The notes under the pieces are model-generated. The model worked only from the letters and a program-made list of their open reading frames with translations, searched no databases and had not been told where the DNA came from. The position numbers and the translations under genes are program-made. A stretch of 64,000 bases of DNA from Entoloma clypeatum (Eukaryota; Basidiomycota; Agaricomycetes; Agaricales; Entolomataceae), in assembly GCA_963565915.1 (NCBI GenBank), contig OY751491.1, positions 2,790,001 through 2,854,000 of the forward strand, read 5' to 3'. This document shows, in pieces, positions 25,570 to 36,209 of the stretch. Every line of letters begins with the position of its first letter. Within the stretch, counting starts at the first letter, position 1.

Positions 25570-26425
25570 TCATTCACGCTGGAAAAGAGCGAGAAGCCCC
25601 AAGCCACCCAGTAGGGCAAACTTTAGTTGGGGGAAGTCGTTCTATGGAAAAGAAAGTCGGAGGCCATCTCGCAAGTATGACAAATTGCACTGACCATCGC
25701 AATCGTGATATAACCGACGTAAGGCAAGAATCTGATGTGTGGGACGTGAGCATGAATGCAAGGCGCCTTGTAGATGTTCTGTATACATACCCCCGGACTT
25801 TCCCAATAATGTGTCTTCTCTCCAACCAATCCAAGCCCCGATATAACTCGATATCGTCGACATGATTATTGTCACCCTTCGTCAATAACAGCTGGTCAGC
25901 TGGGAGACCCGATTCCAAACTGTTGAGGAAAGGATGATGATGAAATCTGAAGCCAAGAAGCGCAGAAGATACCTGGACGCTTTATGCGAGGATTTGCGTT
26001 TTGGTGGGACATCGTGTGCTTCTAGAACGCGATGGACAATGGGTATGTAGTCTCCTGGGATCTTGTACACCGTGATATCTCCGGTGTGATACCGCTCAGA
26101 GGGTGGGTTGGTAAGGAATAAAAGATCTCCGCGATAGAAGGCCGGTTCCATGGACCCACTGGTTTTATTGAAGGGTTAGAAATCATCAACAAGCAGAGGA
26201 TTCTAAGGTATACCTGAGCACCACGACAATTGGTGATTCTGTGTTTGTCAGAAGCCCAAGCCCTTTCCATATCATGAGTCCCGATGCGATGACTGAGGCG
26301 AAATTGAGTACTTGTAGAAGGACCTGTATGTAAGGGCTGTCAAAAGGAGTTGGTAGCAGCTTAACAGAAATACCCACATGGCGGAATCCCAGTCTTCGAA
26401 ATGTCTTTAACTGCTCGCTGAACAT
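25570..26425 (-). CDS. SEC11: Signal peptidase complex catalytic subunit
   Basis: Serine protease of the endoplasmic reticulum membrane that removes signal peptides from secretory proteins. Six exons, 26425-26378, 26323-26214, 26158-25973, 25919-25791, 25731-25695 and 25641-25570, total 582 nt (193 residues). One N-terminal membrane segment ([18 protein letters not shown]) is followed by SGSMEP with the catalytic serine. That codon is split by an intron. The catalytic histidine lies in PIVHRVLE and the aspartate region is [18 protein letters not shown]. The end ([28 protein letters not shown]) is typical. The exon of 37 nt is very small but needed for the conserved end. An insertion of Lys/Ser-rich residues follows LEAHDV. 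The gene ends about 1 kb from the oxidoreductase start and begins 185 bp from the folate gene. Confidence 0.94.
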
Positions 26426-26610
26426 CGATAACAGAATGTGGTTTGTTGCTTGGAGTTGCTTGGGTTCTTATTCAAGTTTTGTAAATACTACAGTACTAAC
26501 GCGTGAACGTGTCATGTTTGGAGGCGTGTCTGTTAGTAAACAAGTGTGTCACGCGCATTAGTACGCGCATCAAAGACGCGTCTACATAGCTTGTAATAAG
26601 TACAGCAAGT

Positions 26611-28452
26611 TCATCCCCACAACTGGTCGGCCACCGAGGCAACATCGGCCATTTCCTTTGTATCATGAACTCGAACAATCAGTGTACCTTGTTGAATCGC
26701 GCAAGCGACAGCCGTGGCGGTGGCCCATATGCGTTCCGTTGGAGTGGTATCTCGGCCCCTCTCTCCTTGAGAGAGGATGCTTCCCAAAAAAGATTTTCGC
26801 GAAGGACCAATCAGCAGCGGATAACCTCTCAGGGGGTTGGGTTGAGAGACACCACCTCGAAATCACTTCAATGAGGTGTGTATGGTAAGAAGAAAGCAGA
26901 ACTGACCGTAAACCAGTGCGCTGTCTGCTACGATCTTGGCTGCATCTCTGAGCAACTCCAAATTCCCTTCCAATGCCTTGCTGAACCCGACCCCAGGGTC
27001 CACAATAACCATCCAACGGCGAACGCCCCCCTTACCATTGACAATTCGCTCAACCTTATCTCCAAGCTCGACTTGCACACCACGTATAACAGCACCACAT
27101 GCACCGTTGAGATACATGCTGTAGTCCTTGTTTTGACCCGCATCACCCCGCGAATGCATCAAAACGACAGGGACTGCATATTCCCTTGCAACTTGCTTCA
27201 TCGCCACCATGGAACAATCTGCTCTTTTCTTCGTTGCATCATCCAGTAAAGGGAAAGTATCCCATCCTGTGAACGCATATACATCATTGATACAATTCGC
27301 CCCGGCCAAAATTGACGCTCGAGCGACTTCTGGTCGAAATGTATCGATGCTGATTGGGACCTCTCGTAGGCTAGCCTCCACCTCGTTCACAGAACTATTG
27401 GGTTCAGATGCTTTAATCGCTTGTATGATAGGGATGACCCTGCTGTTCTCGTCTTCCGCACTGATATACGCAGCTCCAGGTCTAGTGGAATAACCGCCGA
27501 TATCTATGATAGAAGCCCCACATTCCAAAGATTCTCGTGCATAGTGCAGAGCAGATGTTGGCGTGTTGTGGGTCGCACCATCAGAAAATGAGTCCGGGGT
27601 GGCATTCAATGTCGCCATTATGTGGGTTTTGGGCTTGGTGCTAGTTCTTAATCGTTCGCCAATGATGGGATGAGTCCAATGAGTCAGCGTTTGCGGGACA
27701 ACTGGCACCGCAGGGAACGGCCATGGATGGTTGGGTGCAAGTGGATAGCGCGGAAATGGGAGAACTCTGCACATAGAAGGGTCCTTCCCCGGAAGGTCAC
27801 GAAGAAGTTCATGAACGGGCTTTTGGTACACCGGATGGATGTAATCAGGAATCATGCTGTGGAATCGTCGACGACGGCCATCGAAGTAGTATTCAGGACC
27901 ACCCACTCAGTAAGGGGTCTCAAAACAAACTCTCTCTCGGCAAGAGCAGGGTGGGGAACCACGAGATGACCTTGTAGATTTGACAAAGTTGCCTGCTCGC
28001 CGACAGGCCGTGTATCAATCAAGGCATCTCCATAAAACAGGATGTCCAAATCGACCGCACGGGGCCCATGACGGAGAGATGGGGTTCTACCAGTGGCGAG
28101 TTCAACTTCCTTCAGAAGTCGAAGGAGCGGCATAGGCGGTATATTGGTCTCTATCTGGTGCCATACAGACGACATGTATTGAAATGAAGGCGGTACGCAC
28201 AGTAAAAGCGCAGTTGACGAATGAAGGCTGGTCCGTCACATACATCGGTGACGTTTCATATAGAAAGCTGGTGTCGACCACCGTAACGGATGCCATTGAG
28301 GCACATGCTTCAACATCCTGGCGGGAGAGAAACTGGCTTGGAGCCTCAAGAAGGCGAAGGGCTAGCTCGATGTTGAAGAAGCGATCCCCAAGGTTCGAGC
28401 CCAAGGCAATAGCGACGCGATCTTGTTTGTCCTTCAATTGCTCGGAATACAT
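26611..28452 (-). CDS. FOL1: Bifunctional folate synthesis enzyme: HPPK plus dihydropteroate synthase
   Basis: Exons 28452-28201, 28154-27907, 27856-26907 and 26825-26611 sum to 1665 nt (554 residues). The N-terminal half is 6-hydroxymethyl-7,8-dihydropterin pyrophosphokinase: ALGSNLGDRFFNIE, then RHGPRAVDLDILFYGDAL and VVPHPALAEREFVLRPL. The C-terminal half is dihydropteroate synthase: MATLNATPDSFSDG, IDIGGYSTRPGA, SIDTFRPEVARASI, VVLMHSRG, VIVDPGVGFSK and LIGPSRKSFLG. Both product steps feed tetrahydrofolate synthesis and DHPS is the sulfonamide target. Yeast Fol1 and several other fungal homologues also carry dihydroneopterin aldolase (FolB) repeats at the N-terminus. None is seen here; ATG 28452 is 17 codons before GSNLGD. 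An upstream in-frame ATG at 28509 would add only a short basic segment. Confidence 0.92.
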
Positions 28453-28739
28453 GGCCACCGTCAGTACTTTGTTCGGAAGTACTTTTTTTTTAATTTTTAA
28501 AAACCTCAATTTATATTCCGGTGCCTGATCGCAGTCCGGTCTTGTACACTAAGTTACAAATTTATCAAGAACTACATACGAAAAGTATTGGAGAGTAATG
28601 CCCTGTGGTCGCGGCACATGTGTGGAGAGAAGTATAGTATATAAGTACCCGAGAGTGGGATCCGCCCATGGATCAAGTCCACAAGAACAGACCCTGTATA
28701 TAAACTACATACGCCCGTAGGCAGAGACCGTAGTATCTA
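28453..28739. other. FOL1 upstream region at the border to the transposon cluster
   Basis: Roughly 290 bp between the FOL1 start and recognisable LINE sequence. The sequence ACTACATACG occurs at about 28,572 and again at about 28,704. It could be a chance repeat or the footprint of the LINE insertion. No gene was seen. Confidence 0.35.
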
Positions 28740-29088
28740 AAGAGACTGTGAAAGAAAGAAAATGTAACACTGAAGCTCACCCGATAAGTTAGGGTGGGGG
28801 AAAGGCGAATAATGCGGGATGGTTTGCGAGCATCCCCAAGAAATTGCCAATGTTGTATCTTTTGTTTGAGGCGTCGTCTCTATTGAAGAGAGGACATTTA
28901 TGGAGGAGGTGGTCGACCGTCTCAAGAGTGTCATCATCGCAGGTGCACATAAATGGGCCCAGATGTTTGAAGCGTTGTCTGTAGGCACTGATGGGGGTGT
29001 GGCCCACTGTGTTATGATGATGCCAGCATCAGTTGTAGATCTGTAGCAAAGTCCGCCAAACTGGTATTGGTGAATGAGGCTATACTTA
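28740..29088 (-). pseudogene. LINE (Tad-like) 3' fragment: piece of RT and C-terminal cysteine-histidine motif
   Basis: Minus-strand remnant of the same LINE as 30,867-33,102. Next to the TIR element it continues the reverse-transcriptase reading (KYSLIHQYQFGGLCYRSTTD). It then jumps to the element's C-terminus (GHTPISAYRQRFKHLGPFMC, CDDDTLETVDHLLHKCPLF). That is the cysteine/histidine tail common after the RT in Tad/I-type LINEs. The RT palm with its catalytic aspartates is missing between these, so an internal deletion has occurred. Non-functional. Confidence 0.75.
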
Positions 29089-29726
29089 CATCAGCAAACC
29101 CTGGGTGGGCTATGCAGCCCTGTGCAGGTCTATGCAGATTCTTGCAGGGCTGAAGTTCCAAAGACAAGGTATATGCTACATGCAGCTCTGCAAAAGCTCT
29201 GTGCAGCTTCACTACCATCTTTTGCAGCTCTTCACACTTTCACTCCATTCTTTCAGGCCTCCATAGATTCTGTACACCTTCATAGGGCTCCAAACTCTGT
29301 TACAACTTACAATTATAGAGCATTCCATTTTATCAACAATAATGTCTTTGAGAAATAACAATGTATATTTTTCCATGCTATTACAACAGACAATGCAACA
29401 ATATTATGGTACGACGTATCTCTCCCTTGCCTGGCCGTCGTACCTCTCGTCCCTCACACTCCCCGCCTACGCCACACGCGTGCTGGCATGCCCCCATGTC
29501 CCCCTACCTGCGCGTCCCCTGGGCAGCGACTTCAACCCATGCGTCGTACCTCTTGTGCCTCACACCCCTTTCCCGGATGTGGTCCCTTGTACCTTGCATC
29601 TTCCTGAGGGGCATTTCGTCCTTGTGTCTGCACGGTGTCCACCACTCCGCCTTGCGCCGTCATGTTCCGTCATTTTCGTGTGTGGTCGTCTCTCGTGCGT
29701 GGCCCGCCATTCTTGTGTATTTTGTC

Positions 29727-30225
29727 AGTGGTCTGGGGTGACGTGAATGGTGGGGTGCTTACTTGCATCTGCTGGTGCGTGGCGCGCGGTTTCTCACATG
29801 TCCCGTCCCGTTTGCCGTGCGTCCCGCCGCTCTTGCGTGTTTCGTCAGTGGTCTGACGGGGTGTGAATGGGAGGGGTGCTTACCTATATGGGGACACCGT
29901 GGCCCTTGTGTGAACGGGGGAGCAGAAGGACAGAGGAGGGAGAGGAAGGTGGTGGGGGAAGGCAAGAAGTACATGATGATGGGACTTCGGATATTGTTCG
30001 ACTGTTGGCCGTTGCCGAGGTCGGCAAGTTCCAATGTTTCATCATCCTGGGCCCGGAACATGCTGAGCACGCCAAGCCTCGCCACGTCCTTCTCCCTCCA
30101 CTTCCTCCCCCGTCCCTCTCGCTCTTCCCCCCCCCCCCCCCTGTTCACACAAGGGCCATGGTGCCCCTGTATAGGTAAGCACCCCCCCGCCATTCACGTC
30201 ATGTCAGACCACTGACGAAACACGT
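29727..30225. repeat. Inverted repeat and repeated 40-bp module inside TIR element 1
   Basis: A module beginning AGTGGTCTG and ending GGGGTGCTTAC occurs in direct orientation near 29,727 and 29,848, and inverted near 30,172-30,222. The two facing copies extend into a longer arm that includes TGGCCCTTGTGTGAAC and its complement. Between the arms (about 29,990-30,110) is a non-repeated core. This looks like a smaller palindromic insertion or a stem-loop within the element. Confidence 0.6.
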
Positions 30226-30545
30226 GAGAGCAGCGGGACACGTGGCGAACGGGACAGGGCACGTGAGAAACAGCACGACATGTACCAGCAGATGTGAGAG
30301 GGGCGGGACACGCAATGAATGGGACAGGAGACGCAACAAATGGCACAGGACATGCAAGAATGGCGGCCGACGCGAGAGGGGCAGGACATGAACCAGCAGT
30401 TGCGAGAATGGCAGGACACACAATGAGAACGGCGGCAGATGCGAGAAACGGCAAGACAGATGCGAGACATTACATGGGACACATGAGGAACAGTGGGATG
30501 TGTGCTGGCAGAGACAAGTGTGCGAGGGACGACGCACTGGGGGGC
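30214..30545. repeat. Degenerate minisatellite in TIR element 1
   Basis: Imperfect tandem units of roughly 18-25 bp containing variants of GCGAGAAnGGCAGGACA run through this interval. The open frames seen on both strands here are a by-product of the repeat and not genes. Confidence 0.6.
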
Positions 30546-30866
30546 ATGAGTAGCACATTGATATAAATTGTACATTGTCCTGTTGTAGCACTTAAACTCA
30601 ATCAAATTTTTCCAATCTGTTATTCGTGAATTGCTGTAGTACCATATTGGAATGTTTCTATGAAGACTTACACAAAGTTTCCAATCATCTTTACAGACTC
30701 CCTCAAAATCTATATATTACTTTATAGAAACTATATCACCTACCAGCTCTACAAAGACCTTCAAATTTGGCACTTCAGCTCCACAGTGCTGCAAAGAGCT
30801 GCATAGCATATAGGCCAAGCTGCAACAAGCTGCAACATCTTTGGCAAAAATCAGTGTTTGCTGATG

Positions 30867-33102
30867 TAGCGCATTTGAATTGCATTTGATTGGCGATGAC
30901 TTTCTCGATAATTTTTGCCACCATGTTGAGGAGGACGATGGATCGAAAGGACTTGGGTTTATCATAGGTTTCTTTGCCAGGTTTCGGTATGATGACCATG
31001 ACGGAAGTTTTGAAAGCGGCAGGCCAGCACAAGTGATCTATGCAGGCATTAGCTAGGGATGTGATGAGTGTCAACACTTCATCTTTGTAGAGGAGACGCT
31101 TGACGAGAGCCCATGATATGTGGTCCAGACCAGGGGAGGATTTGGGGTTGCATTTGAGGACAAGAGAGATGATCTCGGGACCTGTGATAGGTATCCAGTC
31201 GCAAGTGGGTTCTTGTGGAATTTCATTGAGGATTTCCAATTTGGGAGAGTTCGGAGGAGGTGTATGAAACACTTTGTTAAAAGTGTTAAACATGTTGTTA
31301 GAAGAGTGGAGAATGTCATCATTGGCCCCCTTCAAATTTGCAAGGGGGTCTGAGCGACGGGGCTTGTGCCAGTCCATGAGGGACCAGGGGTTTTTTTGAG
31401 AGAGGGTGATGGTTTTGATCTTCTCCTTGAAGAAGTCGTGTTTAGCCTTGCAGATGGCCGACTGAAGATTTCTGTAGTCAACAGGGGATTTGGTGTCGAG
31501 ATATACTTGCCTGGCTAGGTCACAGGTCTCGCTCCACCATGAGTGGGAGTGCAATCCTGCGCCCTTGACTGGGCGAGAGTGAGTGTCCCAATTTTTGGAG
31601 AGGGCTGTTTGGAGGTTCATAGCTGCAGACTCGACGTCCTGGGCCGAGGTGTAGGAGTCGGGAACCAAGCTAAAGGCAACTAAGAGGCCTGCGACATAGG
31701 CTTCGTAGGTTTTCAAGGGAATGATCTGCCGGACCAACAGCTGGTACAGAGTCAAGGGCAGGTAGACAGTCAGGGGAACGTGGTTGGAAGTGTCATGTTC
31801 GAAGGGACACAGGAAGGGTAGTGGGGTGGGCAGCCTTGGCTGCCTTGCAGGATGCATCTTTCGTGGCGGCTTTGTCATATGCCTTACGGTGGAAAGAGGG
31901 ATTGAAGCGGTTCTTCCAGAACTTGCAAATGGTGGAGTCAGAACGGTGGTCTTCACCACAGTTGCGACATCTCGGGGCATGATCGCACGGCTGCCCAGCA
32001 GGGGTGGGGGCAATGGGAGGGTTGGCTTTAGATGCGCCCTTGCAACACGGGGCATGATGCCTGTGGTTGTCGACGTGGTGAGGGCCACCACACACAGAGC
32101 AGAGTTGAGGTCTAGAGGGGCAACCAGTTCCGTTGTCATGGATCTGGTGCCCCCACTGGAAGCAGTTTTTACAGAGGGGGACACCGATGTGTTTGTCTGC
32201 CTGTCAAATGGGAGAAGGTCTAAAGTTCGCCTCAATGTTCCAGCCAACCTTAGTCTTGATGAGGGTGTTCAGGGCAGGCCCACTCTGGGAATCCTGAATG
32301 TCGAAGTAGACCATACATGTATCCGCAGTCTTAGAATAGGTGACGATCTGAGCAGCAGATGTGAGGGGCGACTCACTTTCTCATGACTGCAAAGCAGTGT
32401 TTTGTGATGATCTTGCCGATGGCTTCAGACAAAATGGGTTCGTCGTTGAGGATGTGGTGCACGCCGGTCAACTTCAAGAAGGATTTGGATGATGGGAGGT
32501 ATACATTAATCTCCGCATCGTCTGTTTCGAGCAGACGTTCGACAAACTTGCCGATGTTTGTGAGTTCAGTCTCGGTGGGGACAAACCGACCGGTAGAGCT
32601 GATGGTTTTCATTCTCAATCCTTCAGGGCACAGATCTGCAGCCTCAAGGGAGAGAGGAGAGTTGAGATTCGCAAGCGCTTCAAGTGCAGCCTTGTGAACC
32701 TCATCGTGTTTCTTGAAAAGAGCCCATTCGGAGCTCGATATCATGACAAAGCGCCTGTTGGCACCCTTGGTGGTTGAAGACGTTCTGGGTTTGGTGACCA
32801 CAGGAGTCTTCAGAGCAGGAACATTGCCTCCAGTTTCTGCAGGCGCGGCATGTGCTCCACTCTTGGCTTTGTTGGCATAGGAAGGCCTAGGGCCTCTGTT
32901 ATAAGCAGAGCCCTTCGGCAGTAAGGGTGGGAACACTGACAAGTCATCGATCCTGGGGGGAGTACACTTGACCGTTCCAGAGGGTAAACCCTTGGAAGGC
33001 TGGGCTGCTGGGACGGGCGCCAAGGGTAAACCCTTGGTGCCGTATTGGATTGGGGCCTTGCCAGAGCTAGGGGCTTTGGGGAGGGCAGGGGATTTGTGGG
33101 CT
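30867..33102 (-). pseudogene. LINE fragment: ORF1 (zinc knuckles) and N-terminal part of RT ORF2
   Basis: Minus-strand non-LTR retrotransposon. ORF1 C-terminal half runs from 33,102 to about 31,793. It includes a frame break and stop at 32373-32375 and a TGA just before the knuckle region. Three cysteine/histidine knuckle motifs are readable (LCKNCFQWGHQ, CSVCGGPHH, CRNCGEDHR). It passes directly into an ORF2 segment (WWSETCDLARQVYLD, SSPGLDHISWALVK, FRSIVLLNMVAKIIEKVIAN) that is the linker and start of a reverse transcriptase. The APE-type endonuclease expected between ORF1 and this linker is absent, so an internal deletion fused the two. The RT is cut at 30,867 by TIR element 1. Confidence 0.8.
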
Positions 33103-34273
33103 CATCAGCAAACCCTGATTTTTCCCATAGCCTGTCATAGCACCCTGACCTAGCCGAGAGTATCCATAGCAACCCACTTTAGCCGAGAGCATCCCATAGC
33201 ACCCTAGTGTCGACAGTATCACAGTGTGCCTAGACTGCTAGTTTTATAGTATCCATAGTATAATAACTTACTAGTTACCTAGTTCTGACTAGGTTCCATC
33301 ATATTGGACAAGTTGGAATGTTGACACAATATATACAAAAATACATCATGGCATAATAACATATCCTTTATATCTTTGCAATGTTGGTCAATAGAGGTTT
33401 GAGTTTATTGTAGGAGGCCCATGTGAGACAAGTGGCATGAACGTGTGTCAACACATGAACATTGATCGAAGTTCAACAATGGACAAAGTCATGTCAACAA
33501 AGTCAAGTGACCAATTTGTGCTTGAGTTGAACTTTTTCTTTCTTCAATCCCATCCTCTTCCACCATCGCTGTGATGCTGCCACCACGCCACAAGCATCCA
33601 TGAGCCCTGGGGTAAGCCACATCATTTTCTATGTGTATCTGCTACTAACTGACTTACATATTTAGCATTGTTGCCTGTGGTCATGACTAATGAGAGCAAC
33701 GGCCAAATATGTGAGTCCTGACACATCATCAAGACAACATCGTCTGACCAACCACCTTTCTTCGCGCCCAACAGCTGTGTCTTGTGCCCAACCATGTTTC
33801 TTCATGTCTAATGGCCTCTCTCTGCACCCAACGGCCCTCGTGTCCAACGGCTGCGTCTTGTGCCCAATGGCCTCATGGGGGTTAGAATGCACTGTCAGAG
33901 GTGCTCAAGAAGGAACATAGAGCAGTCGTGCACACCTTGACCTTCGCATCTTTCTCTCTCATAGTTTATTCATCGTTGCATTCCCCTTCATTACATGACA
34001 TAGAATACAGTGAATATAATGATTTTGAATTCTACTTATTTTATGTGTGAAAGAATCTGCCCAATCTGGTGTTATGGGTACCCCATTCTATGGATGCTAC
34101 ACAGAAGGACCCTGTCTGCCTAGCACCGGACAGGGTTTATGGTATCTGTGACAGCATCATATAGTTGTGACATGGGAATTGACAGTGTTGCATAGCAAAG
34201 TACCCTTGCTATGGCGCTATGGCGCTATACAACACTGTGCAGGGCTGTCTAACATCACCAGGGTTTGCTGATG
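33103..34273. mobile_element. Non-autonomous TIR element 2 inserted in LINE ORF1
   Basis: 1,171 bp element with perfect 15-bp inverted ends CATCAGCAAACCCTG and a CT/AG dinucleotide duplication (33101-33102, 34274-34275). Excision restores the LINE ORF1 frame (APGK to PTNPLP). No transposase is encoded. The ends carry repeated CCATAGCA/CCCTG motifs. The interior (about 33,765-33,880) has imperfect tandem copies around GTGCCCAACGGC. The left 24 bp match the right end of TIR element 1 almost exactly, but the interiors differ. Confidence 0.8.
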
Positions 34274-34599
34274 CTTGCCAGGAGCCCGACATGGAGGCCT
34301 CCGCCGACTGCGAAGTGGTGGGAGGATTGGAGAGAGGAGGGGCCTTGGACTTACCTTGATCTTGGGAGGCAGGTGTCGGGGGGGGGGGGGGGAGGGGAGA
34401 GGGATGTATTCCCTGTGAATGAGGTTGCCGTCATCATTAAGATGAAAGCCAAGTTTGTTGCCCATAAGGGTGAAGAGCATGAAGAACTCGTCTTTGAGGG
34501 TTCCGTCAGAAGCGATGGCGTCTCGTGTGATGCCTCGAGTGATGATTCGCTGTGCCAAAGATATGACGGCAGCAGAGAGGGTGGCCGAGTTGAGCTGAG
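34274..34599 (-). pseudogene. LINE ORF1 middle fragment
   Basis: Minus-strand piece of LINE ORF1 (QLNSATLSAAVISLAQRIIT, FMLFTLMGNKLGFHLNDDG) followed by a proline-rich stretch that includes a G/C homopolymer near 34,380. It is bounded by TIR element 2 on one side and solo LTR 1 on the other. Confidence 0.7.
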
Positions 34600-35364
34600 T
34601 GTTATATACCATTCTGGCTCCAACAACCTCCGATCATCTCCGATCAATTCCGATCAATTCCGATCAATTCCGCTCCAATGATCTCCGATCAATTCCGATA
34701 TTCCGGACATCTGTTACCTCCGCATCTCTGCACGTTGCCATCGTGCATTTCATATTCATAACTCCATGCCTTTATGCATTTCATATTCATATTCCTGTTT
34801 ACTTATGCATCGCCTTTTCCGCATGGTCCATTGACCGACATCTCCGAGGTTCGTTACAGTCACTGGCAACTTACGCCACAACTCCGGACCTACTCCGACC
34901 ATCTCCGTAAAGTAACCTCATTTAGGTATTTAAGCTCGTACCATACCTGTAGTTCCTCAGTTCGAACATCAACAAAGTTCACCCCTCTACTCCCCGTTCA
35001 TGCCAGAGATCCTCGCTGTGGTACAATACGCTGACGACATCCTCATCTACTGCTCTTCCTCCATTGTTACCCTTCGACGAGCTCAGTACTGTGTCCGAGT
35101 TACAACTCCGACGTCGTCCGACCATTTCCACGTCAATGTGTCTCTCACCGAGATCTTTCCGAGGACCTCCGCACCTCCGACCTCTCCTCTGACCTCCTGA
35201 AATTGGGACACCTTATCCAACAAACGGCGGTGCAACACATACGTTGAAGCCACGTCCCTCCCCTTCGTCATTCCTCCGCATTTCCGGAATTCCGCTCCAG
35301 TCTCAGTCCTACGTCCGACCTCCGACGGACTCCGACGAAGCTCCGACTTTTCACCTACTTAACA
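34600..35364 (+). repeat. Solo LTR 1 (765 bp, TG...CA)
   Basis: Begins TGTTATATACC and ends ACTTAACA, with 5-bp flanks CTGAG and CCGAG (one mismatch), as expected for an LTR target duplication. No internal retroelement sequence adjoins it, so it is a solo LTR that interrupts LINE ORF1. It is rich in TCCGA motifs and holds an RT-like open stretch (see finding). Orientation is taken from that stretch and a TATTTAAG box near 34,926. Confidence 0.7.
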
Positions 35365-35496
35365 CCGAGTGAGGGTGCCGCCAGAGGCCAGACCCAAGTC
35401 GATAGCATCGCCGACAGTTTTGAGAGCAGAGCACATTGCAGCGAGGTTGGCCTCGCCGTCATCTGCCATATTTACCTGCAATTCTTCAGGGTTGAG
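35365..35496 (-). pseudogene. LINE ORF1 N-terminal fragment
   Basis: Short minus-strand segment starting at ATG 35469 (MADDGEANLAAMCSALKTVG, then DAIDLGLASGGTLT) that joins in frame to 34,599 when solo LTR 1 and one flank copy are removed. It therefore represents the start of LINE ORF1 trapped between two solo LTRs. Confidence 0.65.
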
Positions 35497-36192
35497 TGTT
35501 AAGTAGGTGAAAAGTCGGAGCTTCGTCGGAGTCCGTTGGAGGTCGGACGTAGGACTGAGACCGGAGCGGAACTCCGGAAATGCGGAGGCACGACAAAGGG
35601 GAGGGACGTGGCTTCAACATATGTGTTGCGCCGCCGTTTGTTGGATAAGGTGTCCCAATTTCAGGAGGTCGGAGGTGCGGAGGTCCTCAGAGAGATCTCG
35701 GTGAGAGACACTTTGATGTGGAAGTGGTCGGACGATGTTGGAGTTGTGACTCGGACACAGTACTGAGCTCGTCGAAGGGTTGTGATGGAGGAAGAGCAGT
35801 AGATGAGGATGTTGTCGGCGTATTGTACCACGGCAAGGATCTCTGGCATGAACGGGGAGTAGGAGTGAACTTTGTTGATATTCAAACTGAGGAACTACAG
35901 GTATGGTACGAGCTTAAATATCTAAATGTGATTACTTTATGGAGATGGTCGGAGTAGGTCCGGAGTTGTGGCATAAGTTGCCAGTGACTGTAACGAACAT
36001 CGGAGATGTCGGTCAATGGACCATGCGGAAAAGGCGATGCATAAGTAAACAGGAATATGAATATGAAATGCATAAAGGCATGGAGTTATGAATATGAAAT
36101 GCACAATGCCAATGTGCGGAGATGCGGAGGTAACGGATGTCCGGAATATCAGAATTGATCGGAGGTTGTTGGAGCTAGAATGGTATATAACA
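35497..36192 (-). repeat. Solo LTR 2 (696 bp), inverted copy of solo LTR 1
   Basis: Begins TGTTAAGTAGG and ends TATATAACA, with a perfect 5-bp duplication TTGAG at 35492-35496 and 36193-36197. It is the reverse complement of solo LTR 1 over nearly its full length. Together they form a long inverted repeat with a spacer of only about 130 bp. Confidence 0.75.
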
Positions 36193-36209
36193 TTGAGGTT
36201 CCTCATTGT

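Larger units (their letters stand above)
29089..30866. mobile_element. Non-autonomous TIR element 1 inserted in LINE RT
   Basis: 1,778 bp element bounded by CATCAGCAAACCCTG on the left and its near-perfect inverse (one mismatch in 15) on the right. It is flanked by a TA duplication (29087-29088 and 30867-30868). Removing it with one TA restores the LINE frame across the site, which proves insertion. No transposase-like protein was recognised. The ends carry many TGCAG/CTGCA motifs. The interior is G/C-rich and holds inverted and tandem repeats (separate entries). The superfamily is not assigned; a sister element with the same terminus lies at 33,103. Confidence 0.8.

Noticed and set aside
22971..26611. 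Secondary-metabolite cluster around the FAD oxidoreductase
   Set aside because: Neighbours are SEC11, MTG2 and a folate gene; no synthase, transporter or P450 is near.
30214..30545. CRISPR-like array
   Set aside because: Units are degenerate, without constant repeat and spacer lengths, and lie in a eukaryotic transposon.
29342..30605. Several 100-150 codon frames on both strands
   Set aside because: They derive from the palindrome and minisatellite of TIR element 1; composition follows the repeat and no domain is present.
31070..31353. Short plus-strand frames within the LINE
   Set aside because: They are antisense shadows of the RT reading frame.
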